This document shows positions 22,408-35,500 of a stretch of DNA of 64,000 nt, one piece after another. Position numbers and translations under genes: made by a program. The stretch's first letter is position 1. Each line of letters begins with the position of its first letter. This DNA comes from Cherax quadricarinatus (taxonomy: Eukaryota; Arthropoda; Malacostraca; Decapoda; Parastacidae): NCBI RefSeq assembly GCF_038502225.1, contig NC_091372.1:3125617-3189616 (forward strand). Direction: 5' to 3'. The notes beneath the pieces were generated by a model. The model was not told where the DNA came from, made no database searches, and worked only from the letters and a program-made list of their open reading frames with translations.

Positions 22408-24742
22408 TTACCTGGAGTTTAGCTGCAGAGAGTTCCGGGGATCAACGCCCCCGCGGCCCGGTCTGTGACCAGGCCTCCTGGTGGATCAGAGCCTGATCAA
22501 CCAGGCTGTTGCTGCTGGCTGCACGCAAACCAACGTACGAGCCACAGCCCGGCTGATCAGGAACTGACTTTAGGTGCTTGTCCAGTGCCAGCTTGAAGAA
22601 TGCCAGGGGTCTGTTGGTAATCCCCCTTATGTATGCTGGGAGGCAGTTGAACAGTCTCGGGCCCCTGACACTTATTGTATGGTCTCTTAACGTGCTAGTG
22701 ACACCCCTGCTTTTCATTGGGGGGATGTTGCATCGTCTGCCAAGTCTTTTGCTTTCGTAGTGAGTGATTTTCGTGTGCAAGTTCGGTACTAGTCCCTCTA
22801 GGATTTTCCAGGTGTATATAATCATGTATCTCTCCCTCCTGCGTTCCAGGGAATACAGGTTTAGGAACCTCAAGCGCTCCCAATAATTGAGGTGTTTTAT
22901 CTCCGTTATGCGCGCCGTGAAAGTTCTCTGTACATTTTCTAGGTCGGCAATTTCACCTGCCTTGAAAGGTGCTGTTAGAGTGCAGCAATATTCCAGCCTA
23001 GATAGAACAAGTGACCTGAAGAGTGTCATCATGGGCTTGGCCTCCCTAGTTTTGAAGGTTCTCATTATCCATCCTGTCATTTTTCTAGCAGATGCGATTG
23101 ATACAATGTTATGGTCCTTGAAGTTGAGATCCTCCGACATGATCACTCCCAGGTCTTTGACGTTGGTGTTTCGTTCTATTTTGTGGCCAGAATTTGTTTT
23201 GTACTCTGATGAAGATTTAATTTCCTCATGTTTACCATATCGGAGTAATTGAAATTTCTCATCGTTGAACTTCATATTGTTTTCTGCAGCCCACTGAAAG
23301 ATTTGGTTGATGTCCGCCTGGAGCCTTGCAGTGTCTGCAATGGAAGACACTGTCATGCAGATTCGGGTGTCATCTGCAAAGGAAGACACGGTGCTGTGGC
23401 TGACATCCTTGTCTATGTCAGATATGAGGATGAGGAACAAGATGGGAGCGAGTACTGTGCCTTGTGGAACAGAGCTTTTCACCGTAGCTGCTTCGGACTT
23501 TACTCTGTTGACGACTACTCTCTGTGTTCTGTTAGTGAGGAAATTATAGATCCATCGACCGACTTTTCCTGTTATTCCTTTAGCACGCATTTTGTGCGCT
23601 ATTACGCCATGGTCACACTTGTCGAAGGCTTTTGCGAAGTCTGTATATATTACATCTGCATTCTTTTTGTCTTCTAGTGCATTTAGGACCTTGTCGTAGT
23701 GATCCAATAGTTGAGACAGACAGGAGCGACCTGTTCTAAACCCATGTTGCCCTGGGATGTGTAACTGATGGGTTTCTAGATGGGTGGTGATCTTGCTTCT
23801 TAGGACCCCTTCAAAGATTTTTATGATATGGGATGTTAGTGCTATTGGTCTGTAGTTCTTTGCTGTTGCTTTACTGCCCCCTTTGTGGAGTGGGGCTGTG
23901 TCTGTTGTTTTTAGTAACTGTGGGACGACCCCCGTGTCCATGCTCCCTCTCCATAGGATGGAAAAGGCTCGTGATAGGGGCTTCTTGCAGTTCTTGATGA
24001 ACACAGAGTTCCATGAGTCTGGCCCTGGGGCAGAGTGCATGGGCATGTCATTTATCGCCTGTTCGAAGTCATTTGGCGTCAGGATAACATCGGATAGGCT
24101 TGTGTTAATCAAATTTTGTGGCTCTCTCATAAAAAATTCATTTTGATCTTCGACTCTCAGTCTGGTTAGCGGCTTGCTAAAAACTGAGTCATACTGGGAC
24201 TTGAGTAGCTCACTCATTTCCTTGCTGTCATCTGTGTAGGACCCATCTTGTTTAAGTAGGGGCCCAATACTGGACGTTGTTCTCGATTTTGATTTGGCAT
24301 AGGAGAAGAAATACTTTGGGTTTCTTTCGATTTCATTTATGGCTTTTAGTTCTTCCCGCGATTCCTGACTCCTAAAGGATTCTTTTAGCTTAAGTTCGAT
24401 GCTTGCTATTTCTCTGACCAGTGTCTCCCTACGCATTTCAGATATATTGACCTTTTTTAGCCGCTCTGTTATTCTTTTCCGTCGCCTGTAAAGGGAGGGC
24501 CTGTCTCTTTCTATTTTACATCTACTCCTCCTTTTTCTTAGAGGAATAAGCCTTGTGCATACATCGAGTGCCACCAAGTTAATCTGTTCTAGGCATAAGT
24601 TGGGGTCTGTGTTGCTTAGTATATCTTCCCAGCTTATATCGGTTAGGAATTGGTTTACTTGGTCCCACTTTATGTTTTTGTTATTGAAGTTGAATTTGGT
24701 GAATGCTCCCTCGTGACTAGTCTCATTATGTCGGTCTGGGGA
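22408..24742 (-). mobile_element. LINE-A copy A (5' truncated, RT frame open)
   Basis: Non-LTR retrotransposon of the Jockey/CR1 group. A frame of 711 codons (24577-22442) is open through the RT and C-terminal domain: NYRPIALTS (residues 241-249), GQHGFRTGRS, DFAKAFD (313-319) with the first catalytic Asp, SVPQGTVLAP (from 369) and FADD (400-403) with the second and third Asp. The C-terminus includes KSRGVTSTLRDHTISVRGPR. The endonuclease is missing because the copy stops at about 24742. It sits inside LINE-B. As a fragment it cannot be autonomous, but the intact catalytic residues suggest recent insertion. Confidence 0.9.
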
Positions 24743-24744
24743 TC

Positions 24745-25027
24745 AGACCGGTGGATCAGAGCCTGATCAACCAGGCTGTTACTGCTGGCTGCACGCAAAC
24801 CAACGTACGAGCCACTGCCCGGCTGGTCAGGAACCGACTTTAGGTGCTTGTCCAGTGCCAGCTTGAAGACTGCCAGGGGTCTGTTGGTAATCCCCCTTAT
24901 GTATGCTGGGAGGCAGTTGAACAGTCTCGGGCCCCTGACACTTATTGTATGAGCTCTTAACGTGCTAGTGACACCCCTGCTTTTCATTGGGGGGATGTTG
25001 CATCGTCTGCCAAGTCTTTTGCTTTCG
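24745..25027 (-). mobile_element. LINE-A copy B, 3' part, separated by a nested insert
   Basis: Antisense LINE-A C-terminus and 3' UTR. It ends at 'TGCTTTCGT', which corresponds to the codons before ESKRLGRRC. The next LINE-A bases in that order resume at 26054, so 24745-25027 and 26054-28750 were one element. About 70 bp of the extreme 3' end are missing at the junction with copy A. Confidence 0.75.
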
Positions 25028-26053
25028 TCTTCCATTGCAGACACTGCAAGGCTCCAGGCGGACATCAACCAAATCTTTCAGTGGGCTGCAGAAAACAATA
25101 TGAAGTTAAACGATGAGAAATTTCAATTACTCAGATATGGTAAACACGAGGAAATTAAATATTCATCAGAGTACAAAACAAAATCTGGCCACAAAATAGA
25201 GCGAAACACCAACGTCAAAGACCTGGGAGTGATCATGTCGGAGGATCTCACCTTCGAGGACCATAACATTGTATCAATCGCATCTGCTAGAAAAATGACA
25301 GGATGGATAATGAGAACCTTCAAAACTAGGGATGCCAAGCCCATGATGACACTCTTCAGGTCACTTGTTCTATCTAGGCTGGAATATTGCTGTACACTAA
25401 CAGCACCTTTCAAGGCAGGTGAAATTGCTGACCTAGAAAATGTACAGAGAACCTTCACGGCGCGCATAACGGAGATAAAACACCTCAATTACTGGGAGCG
25501 CCTGAGGTTTCTAAAATTGTATTCCCTGGAATGCAGGCGGGAGAGATACATGATTATATACACCTGGAAAATCCTAGAGGGACTAGTACCGAACTTGCAC
25601 ACGAAAATCACTCACTACGAAAGCAAAAGACTTGGCAGACGATGCAACATCCCCCCAATGAAAAGCAGGGGTGTTACTAGCACGTTAAGAGACCATACAA
25701 TAAGTGTCAGGGGCCCGAGACTGTTCAGCTGCCTCCCAGCATACATAAGGGGGATTACCAACAGACCCCTGGCAGTCTTCAAGCTGGCACTGGACAAGCA
25801 CCTAAAGTCGGTTCCTGACCAGCCTGGCTGTGGCTTGTAAGTTGGTTTGCGTGCAGCCAGCAGTAACAGCCTGGTTGATCAGGCTCTGATCCACCAGGAG
25901 GCCTGGTCACAGACCGGGCCGCGGGGGCGTTGACCCCCGGAACTCTGTCCAGGTAAACTCCAGGTAAACTACCTGGAGTTTACCTGGACAGAGTTCCGGG
26001 GGTAACGCCCCCGCAGCCCGGTCTGTGACCAGGCCTCCTGGTGGATCAGAGCC
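25028..26053 (+). mobile_element. LINE-A copy nested in copy B, with inverted 3' terminus
   Basis: Sense-oriented LINE-A 3' portion (25028-25967) whose open frame runs from SSIADTARLQADINQ to the C-terminal PDQPGCGL. It is followed by 85 bp (about 25969-26053) that are an inverted repeat of its own last 85 bp, giving a tail-to-tail palindrome centred at about 25967. No clear target duplication; about 2 bp are missing at the junction. Confidence 0.75.
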
Positions 26054-28750
26054 TGAGTGATTTTCGTGTGCAAGTTCGGTACTAGTCCCTCTAGGATTTT
26101 CCAGGTGTACATAATCATGTATCTCTCCCGCCTGCGTTCCAGGGAATACAGGTTCAGGAACCTCAAGCGCTCCCAGTAATTTAAGTGTTTTATCTCCGTT
26201 ATGCGCACCATGAAGGTTCTCTGTACATTTTCTAGGTCAGCAATTTCACCTGCCTTGAAAGGTGTTGTTAGTGTGCAGCAATATTCCAGCCTAGTTAAAA
26301 CAAGCGACCTGTAGAGTGTCATCATGGGCTTGGCATCCCTAGTTTTGAAGGTTCTCATTATCCATCCTGTCATTTTTCTAGCAGATGCGATTGATACAAT
26401 GTTATGGTCCTTGAAGGTGAGATCCTCCGACATGATCACTCCTAGGTCTTTGACGTTGGTGTTTCGCTCTATTTTGTGGCCAGAATTTGTTTTGTACTCT
26501 GATGAAGATTTAATTTCCTCGTGTTTACCATATCTGAGTAATTGAAATTTCTCATCGTTGAACTTCATATTGTTTTCTGCAGCCCACTGAAAGATTTGGT
26601 TGATGTCCGCCTGGAGCCTTGCAGTGTCTGCAATGGAAGACACTGTCATGCAGATTCGGGTGTCATCTGCAAAGGAAGACACGGTGCTGTGGCTGACATC
26701 CTTGTCTATGTCAGATATGAGGATGAGGAACAAGATGGGAGCGAGTACTGTGCCTTGTGGAACAGAGCTTTTCACCGTAGCTGCCTCGGACTTTACTCTG
26801 TTGACTACTACTCTCTGTGTTCTGTTAGTGAGGAAATTATAGATCCATCGACCGACTTTTCCTGTTATTCCTTTAGCACGCATTTTGTGCGCTATTACGC
26901 CATGGTTACACTTGTCGAAGGCTTTTGCAAAGTCTGTATATATTACATCTGCATTCTTTTTTGTCTTCTAGTGCATCTAGGACCTTGTCGTAGTGATCCA
27001 ATAGTTGAGACAGACAGGAGCGACCTGTTCTAAACCCATGTTGCCCTGGGTTGTGTAATTTATGGGTTTCTAGATGGGTGGTGATCTTGCTTCTTAGGAC
27101 CCTTTCAAAGATTTTTATGATATGGGATGTTAGTGCTATCGGTCTGTAGTTCTTTGCTATTGCTTTACTGCCCCCTTTGTGGAGTGGGGCTATGTCTGTT
27201 GTTTTTAGTAACTGTGGGACGACCCCCGTGTCCATGCTCCCTCTCCATAGGATGGTAAAAGCTCGTGATAGGGGCTTCTTGCAGTTCTTGATGAACACGG
27301 AGTTCCATGAGTCTGGCCCTGGGGCAGAGTGCATGGGCATGTCATTTATCGCCTGTTCGAAGTCATTTGGCGTCAGGATAACATCAGATAGGCTTGTGTT
27401 AACCAAATTCTGTGGCTCTCTCATAAAAAATTCATTTTAATCTTCGACTCTCAGTCTGGTTAGCGGCTTGCTAAAAACTGAGTCATATTGGGACTTGAGT
27501 AGTTCACTCATTTCCTTGCTGTCATCTGTGTAGGACCCATCTTGTTTAAGTAGGGGCCCAATACTGGACGTTGTTCTCGACTTTGATTTGGCATAGGAGA
27601 AGAAATACTTTGGGTTTCTTTCGATTTCATTTATGGCTTTTAGTTCTTCCCGCGATTCCTGACTCCTATAAGATTCCTTTAGCTTAAGTTCGGTGCTTGC
27701 TATTTCTCTGACCAGTGTCTCCCTACGCATTTCAGATATATTGACCTCTTTTTGCCGCTCTGTTATTCTTTTCCGTCGCCTGTAAAGGGAGCGCCTGTCT
27801 CTTTCTATTTTACATCAACTCCTCCTTTTTCTTAGAGGAATAAGCCTTGTGCATACATCGAGTGCCACCGAGTTAATCTGTTCTAGGCATAAGTTGGGGT
27901 CTGTGTTGCTTAGTATGTCTTCCCAGCTTATATCGGTTAGAACTTGGTTTACTTGGTCCCACTTTATGTTTTTGTTATTGAAGTTGAATTTGGTGAATGC
28001 TCCCTCGTGACTAATCTCATTATGTCGGTCTGGGTCTTCCGCGCATATATGTCTGACCTTCAGTTATGTTGTGATCTGAGTATATTGTTTTTGATATGGT
28101 GACATTTCTTATCAGATCATCATTGTTAGTGAAGATGAGGTCTAGTGTATTCTCCAGTCTAGTAGGCTCTATTATTTACTGGTTTAAATTGAATTTTGTG
28201 CAGAGATTTAAAAGCTCGTGTGATTGTGAGTTTTCATCAGAGCTTCCTCCTGGTGTTATCACTGCAACAATATTATTTGCTATATTCCTCCATTTTAGGT
28301 GCCTTAAGTTGAAATCCCCCAGGAGCAAGATGCTGGGTGCAGGAGCTGGCAGATTTTCCAGACAGTGGTCAATTTTTAACAGCTGTTCCTGGAATTGCTG
28401 GGATGTTGCATCCGGAGGCTTGTAGACTACCACAATGACTAGGTTTTGGTTCTCGATCTTTACTGCTAAAACTTCCACTACATCATTTGAGGCATTCAGC
28501 AGTTCTGTGCAAACAAGTGACTCTGCAATGTACAGGCCATCCCCCCTCCTTTTGCCTGTTCCCTCTGTCACATCTGTATAGGTTGTAACCTGGGATCCAT
28601 ATTTCGTTGTCCAAGTGATCCTTTATGTGGGTCTCAGTGAAAGCCGCGAACATTGCCTTTGCCTCTGCAAGCAGTCCACGCATGAAAGGTATTTTGTTGT
28701 TTGTTGCTGCCTTTAGCCAGCATACAAGGGGCTTTTGGCATGCTCACCCA
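26054..28750 (-). pseudogene. LINE-A copy B, main part: endonuclease and RT, broken
   Basis: Antisense order from the right: endonuclease remnant (28683-28176; ETHIKDH motif, a frameshift, then VVYKPPDATSQQ and ILLLGDFNLRHLKW), a linker, and RT pieces (27730-27437; 27424-26906 with YRPIALTS and GFRTGRS; 26883 leftward with SVPQGTVLAP and FADD). Breaks include a CAA-to-TAA change after RVED at about 27436 and a frameshift in the segment before DFAKAFD at about 26960. The 5' end is truncated within the endonuclease. Overall it is closely similar to copy A. Confidence 0.85.
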
Positions 28751-28779
28751 ACTACTGTATTTCTTTGTAGAACTATGTA

Positions 28780-29289
28780 ACTGGAGGTACCTGGAATTTA
28801 TCTGGAGAGAATTCCGGGGGTCAACGCCCCCACGGCCCGGTCTGTGACCAAGCCTCCTGGTGGATCAGAGCCTGATCAACCAGGCTGTTACTGCTGGCTG
28901 CACGCAATCCAACGTACGAGCCACAGCCCGGCTGATCAGGTACCGACTTTAGGTGCCTGTCCAGTGCCTGTTTGAAGACAGTCAGGGGTCTGTTGGTAAT
29001 CCCCCTTATGTATGCTGGGAGGCAGTTGAACAGTCTCGGGCCCCTGACACTTATTGTATGGTCTCTTAACGTGCTAGTGACACCCCTGCTTTTCATTGGG
29101 GGGATGTTGCATCGTCTGCCAAGTCTTTTGCTTTCGTAGTGAGTGATTTTCGTGTGCAAGTTCGGTACTAGTCCCTCTAGGATTTTCCAGGTGTATATAA
29201 TCATGTATCTCTCCCGCCTGCGTTCCAGGGAATACAGGTTTAGGAACCTCAAGCGCTCCCAGTAATTGAGGTGTTTTATCTCCGTTATG
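28780..29289 (-). pseudogene. LINE-A copy C, 3' fragment
   Basis: Antisense LINE-A C-terminus and 3' UTR starting at 'GGTACCTGGAATTTATCTGG'. The frame from ITEIKHLNYWERLRF to the C-terminus is open. The 5' truncation at 29289 abuts the divergent edge of the satellite. Confidence 0.85.
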
Positions 29290-29309
29290 TCCAAATAAAA
29301 AATAAATAA

Positions 29310-29520
29310 ATAGTGTACATGTATAGAATATTGTCCACATATCACAGTGTACATGGACATTGTACTGTACACACCCCAGAGTGTACATAGTATTGTACAC
29401 ACCTCAGAATGTACATGGTACTGTACACACATCAAAGTGTACATAGTATTGTACACATCTCAAAGCATATATAGTACTGTACACACCTCAGAGTGTACAT
29501 AGTACTGTACACTGTGTACA
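29310..29520. repeat. Divergent edge of the GTAC satellite
   Basis: Units of about 29-31 bp built from the satellite motifs (TGTACATAGTATTGTACA) plus an extra 'CACCTCAGAG' type segment. Example repeats begin near 29375, 29406, 29435 and 29485. They are more diverged than the homogeneous array to the right. Confidence 0.7.
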
Positions 29521-32500
29521 GTACTATGTACACTCTGTGTACACTGTACAAAGTGTACACAGTACTGTACAGTGTACACAGTACTGTACAGTGTACACAG
29601 TACTGTACACAGTGTACACAGTACTGTACAGTGTACACAGTACTGTACACAGTGTACACAGTACTGTACAGTGTAAACAGTACTGTAGTGTACACAGTAC
29701 TGTACGGTGTACACAGTACTGTAGTGTACACAGTACTGTACGGTGTGCACAGTACTGTAGTGTACACAGTACTGTACGGTGTACACAGTACTGTAGTGTA
29801 CACAGTACTGTACGGTGTGCACAGTACTGTAGTGTACACAGTACTGTACGGTGTACACAGTACTGTAGTGTACACAGTACTGTACAGTGTACACAGTACT
29901 GTAGTGTACACAGTACTGTAGTGTACACAGTACTGTAGTGTACACAGTACTGTACGGTGTACACAGTACTGTAGTGTACACAGTACTGTAGTGTACACAG
30001 TACTGTACGGTGTACACAGTACTGTAGTGTACACAGTACTGTACAGTGTACACAGTACTGTACAGTGTACACAGTACTGTACAGTGTACACAGTACTGTA
30101 GTGTACACAGTACTGTAGTGTACACAGTACTGTACAGTGTACACAGTACTGTACAGTGTACACAGTACTGTAGTGTACACAGTACTGTAGTGTACACAGT
30201 ACTGTACAGTGTACACAGTACTGTACAGTGTACACAGTACTGTAGTGTACACAGTACTGTAGTGTACACAGTACTGTACAGTGTACACAGTACTGTACAG
30301 TGTACACAGTACTGTACAGTGTACACAGTACTGTAGTGTACACAGTACTGTAGTGTACACAGTACTGTACAGTGTACACAGTACTGTAGTGTACACAGTA
30401 CTGTAGTGTACACAGTACTGTAGTGTACACAGTACTGTACAGTGTACACAGTACTGTACAGTGTACACAGTACTGTAGTGTACACAGTACTGTAGTGTAC
30501 ACAGTACTGTACAGTGTACACAGTACTGTACAGTGTACACAGTACTGTACAGTGTACACAGTACTGTAGTGTACACAGTACTGTACGGTGTACACAGTAC
30601 TGTACAGTGTACACAGTACTGTAGTGTACACAGTACTGTACAGTGTGCACAGTACTGTAGTGTACACAGTACTGTAGTGTACACAGTACTGTAGTGTACA
30701 CAGAACTGTAGTGTACACAGTACTGTACAGTGTACACAGTACTGTACAGTGTACACAGTACTGTAGTGTACACAGTACTGTAGTGTACACAGTACTGTAC
30801 AGTGTACACAGTACTGTACAGTGTGCACAGTACTGTAGTGTACACAGTACTGTAGTGTACACAGTACTGTAGTGTACACAGTACTGTAGTGTACACAGTA
30901 CTGTACAGTGTACACAGTACTGTAGTGTACACAGTACTGTAGTGTACACAGTACTGTACAGTGTACACAGTACTGTACAGTGTACACAGTACTGTACAGT
31001 GTGCACAGTACTGTAGTGTACACAGTACTGTAGTGTACACAGTACTGTAGTGTACACAGTACTGTAGTGTACACAGTACTGTAGTGTACACAGTACTGTA
31101 CAGTGTACACAGTACTGTACAGTGTACACAGTACTGTACGATGTACACAGTACTGTAGTGTACACAGTACTGTACAGTGTACACAGTACTGTAGTGTACA
31201 CAGTACTGTACAGTGTACACAGTACTGTAGTGTACACAGTACTGTACAGTGTACACAGTACTGTAGTGTACACAGTACTGTACAGTGTACACAGTACTGT
31301 ACAGTGTACACAGTACTGTAGTGTACACAGTACTGTACAGTGTACACAGTACTGTACAGTGTACACAGTACTGTAGTGTACACAGTACTGTACAGTGTAC
31401 ACAGTACTGTAGTGTACACAGTACTGTACAGTGTACACAGTACTGTAGTGTACACAGTACTGTACAGTGTACACAGTACTGTACAGTGTACACAGTACTG
31501 TACGGTGTACACAGTACTGTAGTGTACACAGTACTGTACAGTGTACACAGTACTGTAGTGTACACAGTACTGTACAGTGTACACAGTACTGTAGTGTACA
31601 CAGTACTGTACAGTGTACACAGTACTGTACAGTGTACACAGTACTGTAGTGTACACAGTACTGTAGTGTACACAGTACTGTACAGTGTACACAGTACTGT
31701 ACAGTGTACACAGTACTGTACAGTGTACACAGTACTGTACAGTGTACACAGTACTGTAGTGTACACAGTACTGTACAGTGTACACAGTACTGTACAGTGT
31801 ACACAGTACTGTACAGTGTACACAGTACTGTAGTGTACACTGTACTGTACAGTGTACACAGTACTGTAGTGTACACAGTACTGTACAGTGTACACAGTAC
31901 TGTACAGTGTACACAGTACTGTAGTGTACACTGTACTGCACAGTGTACACAGTACTGTAGTGTACACAGTACTGTACAGTGTACACAGTACTGTACAGTG
32001 TACACAGTACTGTACAGTGTACACAGTACTGTAGTGTACACTGTACTATACAGTGTACACAGTACTGTACAGTGTACACAGTACTGTACAGTGTACACAG
32101 TACTGTACAGTGTACACAGTACTGTACAGTGTACACAGTACTGTACGGTGTACACAGTACTGTACAGTGTACACAGTACTGTAGTGTACACAGTACTGTA
32201 GTGTACACAGTACTGTACAGTGTACACAGTACTGTACAGTGTACACAGTACTGTAGTGTACACAGTACTGTAGTGTACACAGTACTGTAGTGTACACAGT
32301 ACTGTAGTGTACACAGTACTGTACGCTGTACACAGTACTGTACAGTGTACACAGTACTGTACAGTGTACACAGTACTGTACAGTGTACACAGTACTGTAG
32401 TGTACACAGTACTGTAGTGTACACAGTACTGTACAGTGTACACAGTACTGTACAGTGTACACAGTACTGTACAGTGTACACTGTACTGTAGTGTACACAG

Positions 32501-35500
32501 TGCTGTAGTGTACACAGTACTGTAGTGTACACAGTACTGTAGTGTACACAGTACTGTACAGTGTACACAGTACTGTACAGTGTACACAGTACTGTAGTGT
32601 ACACAGTACTGTACGGTGTACACAGTACTGTAGTGTACACAGTACTGTACAGTGTACACAGTACTGTAGTGTACACAGTACTGTACAGTGTACACAGTAC
32701 TGTAGTGTACACAGTACTGTACAGTGTACACAGTACTGTACAGTGTACACAGTACTGTACGGTGTACACAGTACTGTAGTGTACACAGTACTGTACGGTG
32801 TACACAGTACTGTACAGTGTACACAGTACTGTAGTGTGCACAGTACTGTAGTGTACACAGTACTGTACAGTGTACACAGTACTGTAGTGTACACAGTACT
32901 GTACAGTGTACACAGTACTGTACAGTGTACACAGTACTGTAGTGTACACAGTACTGTAGTGTACACAGTACTGTACAGTGTACACAGTACTGTAGTGTAC
33001 ACAGTACTGTAGTGTACACAGTACTGTACAGTGTACACAGTACTGTAGTGTACACAGTACTGTACAGTGTACACAGTACTGTAGTGTACACAGTACTGTA
33101 GTGTACACAGTACTGTGTACACAGTACTGTAGTGTACACAGTACTGTAGTGTACACAGTACTGTACAGTGTACACAGTACTGTAGTGTACACAGTACTGT
33201 ACAGTGTACACAGTACTGTAGTGTACACAGTACTGTACAGTGTACACAGTACTGTAGTGTACACAGTACTGTAGTGTACACAGTACTGTACAGTGTACAC
33301 AGTACTGTACAGTGTACACAGTACTGTACAGTGTACACAGTACTGTACAGTATACACAGTACTGTAGTGTACACAGTACTGTACAGTGTACACAGTACTG
33401 TAGTGTACACAGTACTGTACAGTGTACACAGTACTGTACAGTGTACACAGTACTGTACAGTGTACACAGTACTGTACAGTGTACACAGTACTGGACAGTG
33501 TACACAGTACTGTACAGTGTACACAGTACTGTAGTGTACACAGTACTGTAGTGTACACAGTACTGTACAGTGTACACAGTACTGTACAGTGTACACAGTA
33601 CTGTACAGTGTGCACAGTACTGTAGTGTACACAGTACTGTAGTGTACACAGTACTGTACAGTGTACACAGTACTGTAGTGTACACAGTACTGTAGTGTAC
33701 ACAGTACTGTACAGTGTACACAGTACTGTAGTGTACACAGTACTGTAGTGTACACAGTACTGTAGTGTACACAGTACTGTACAGTGTACACAGTACTGTA
33801 GTGTACACAGTACTGTACAGTGTACACAGTTCTGTACAGTGTACACAGTACTGTAGTGTACACAGTACTGTAGTGTACACAGTACTGTACAGTGTACACA
33901 GTACTGTACAGTGTACACAGTACTGTAGTGTACACAGTACTGTAGTGTACACAGTACTGTACAGTGTACACAGTACTGTAGTGTACACAGTACTGTAGTG
34001 TACACAGTACTGTAGTGTACACAGTACTGTAGTGTACACAGTACTGTACAGTGTACACAGTACTGTAGTGTACACAGTACTGTAGTGTACACAGTACTGT
34101 AGTGTACACAGTACTGTAGTGTACACAGTACTGTACAGTGTACACAGTACTGTAGTGTACACAGTACTGTAGTGTACACAGTACTGTAGTGTACACAGTA
34201 CTGTACAGTGTACACAGTACTGTAGTGTACACAGTACTGTAGTGTACACAGTACTGTAGTGTACACAGTACTGTAGTGTACACACTACTGTACAGTGTAC
34301 ACAGTACTGTACAGTGTGCACAGTACTGTAGTGTACACAGTACTGTAGTGTACACAGTACTGTACAGTGTACACAGTACTGTAGTGTACACAGTACTGTA
34401 GTGTACACAGTACTGTAGTGTACACAGTACTGTAGTGTACACAGTACTGTACAGTGTACACAGTACTGTAGTGTACACAGTACTGTAGTGTACACAGTAC
34501 TGTACACAGTGTACACAGTACTGTAGTGTACACAGTACTGTAGTGTACACAGTACTGTAGTGTACACAGTACTGTACAGTGTACACAGTACTGTAGTGTA
34601 CACAGTACTGTAGTGTACACAGTACTGTACAGTGTACACAGTACTGTAGTGTACACAGTACTGTAGTGTACACAGTACTGTACACAGTGTACACAGTACT
34701 GTAGTGTACACAGTACTGTAGTGTACACAGTACTGTACAGTGTACACAGTACTGTAGTGTACACAGTACTGTAGTGTACACAGTACTGTACAGTGTACAC
34801 AGTACTGTAGTGTACACAGTTCTGTACAGTGTACACAGTACTGTAGTGTACACAGTACTGTTTTGTACACAGTACTGTACAGTGTACACAGTACTGTAGT
34901 GTACACAGTACTGTACAGTGTACACAGTGCTGTCCAGTGTGCACAGTACTGTAGTGTACACAGTACTGTAGTGTACACAGTACTGTAGTGTACACAGTAC
35001 TGTACAGTGTACACAGTACTGTAGTGTACACAGTACTGTAGTGTACACAGTACTGTAGTGTACACAGTACTGTAGTGTACACAGTACTGTACAGTGTACA
35101 CAGTACTGTACAGTGTACACAGTACTGTAGTGTACACAGTACTGTACAGTGTACACAGTACTGTACAGTGTACACAGTACTGTACAGTACTGTAGTGTAC
35201 ACAGTACTGTACAGTGTACACAGTACTGTACAGTGTACACAGTTCTGTAGTGTACCCAGTACTGTACAGTGTACACAGTACTGTACAGTGTACACAGTTC
35301 TGTAGTGTACACAGTACTGTAGTGTACACAGTACTGTAGTGTACACAGTACTGTACAGTGTGCACAGTACTGTAGTGTACACAGTACTGTACAGTGTACA
35401 CAGTACTGTACAGTGTACACAGTACTGTAGTGTACACAGTACTGTACAGTGTACACAGTACTGTACAGTGTACACAGTACTGTAGTGTACACAGTACTGT

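Noticed and set aside
23249..23677. 142-residue + strand frame (and similar at 26542-27033)
   Set aside because: It is the antisense shadow of the LINE-A reverse transcriptase and recurs in each LINE-A copy for that reason.
24745..25970. Twin-priming inversion of one LINE-A
   Set aside because: The two opposed pieces overlap in the element's 3' region instead of being complementary halves, so they derive from two copies.
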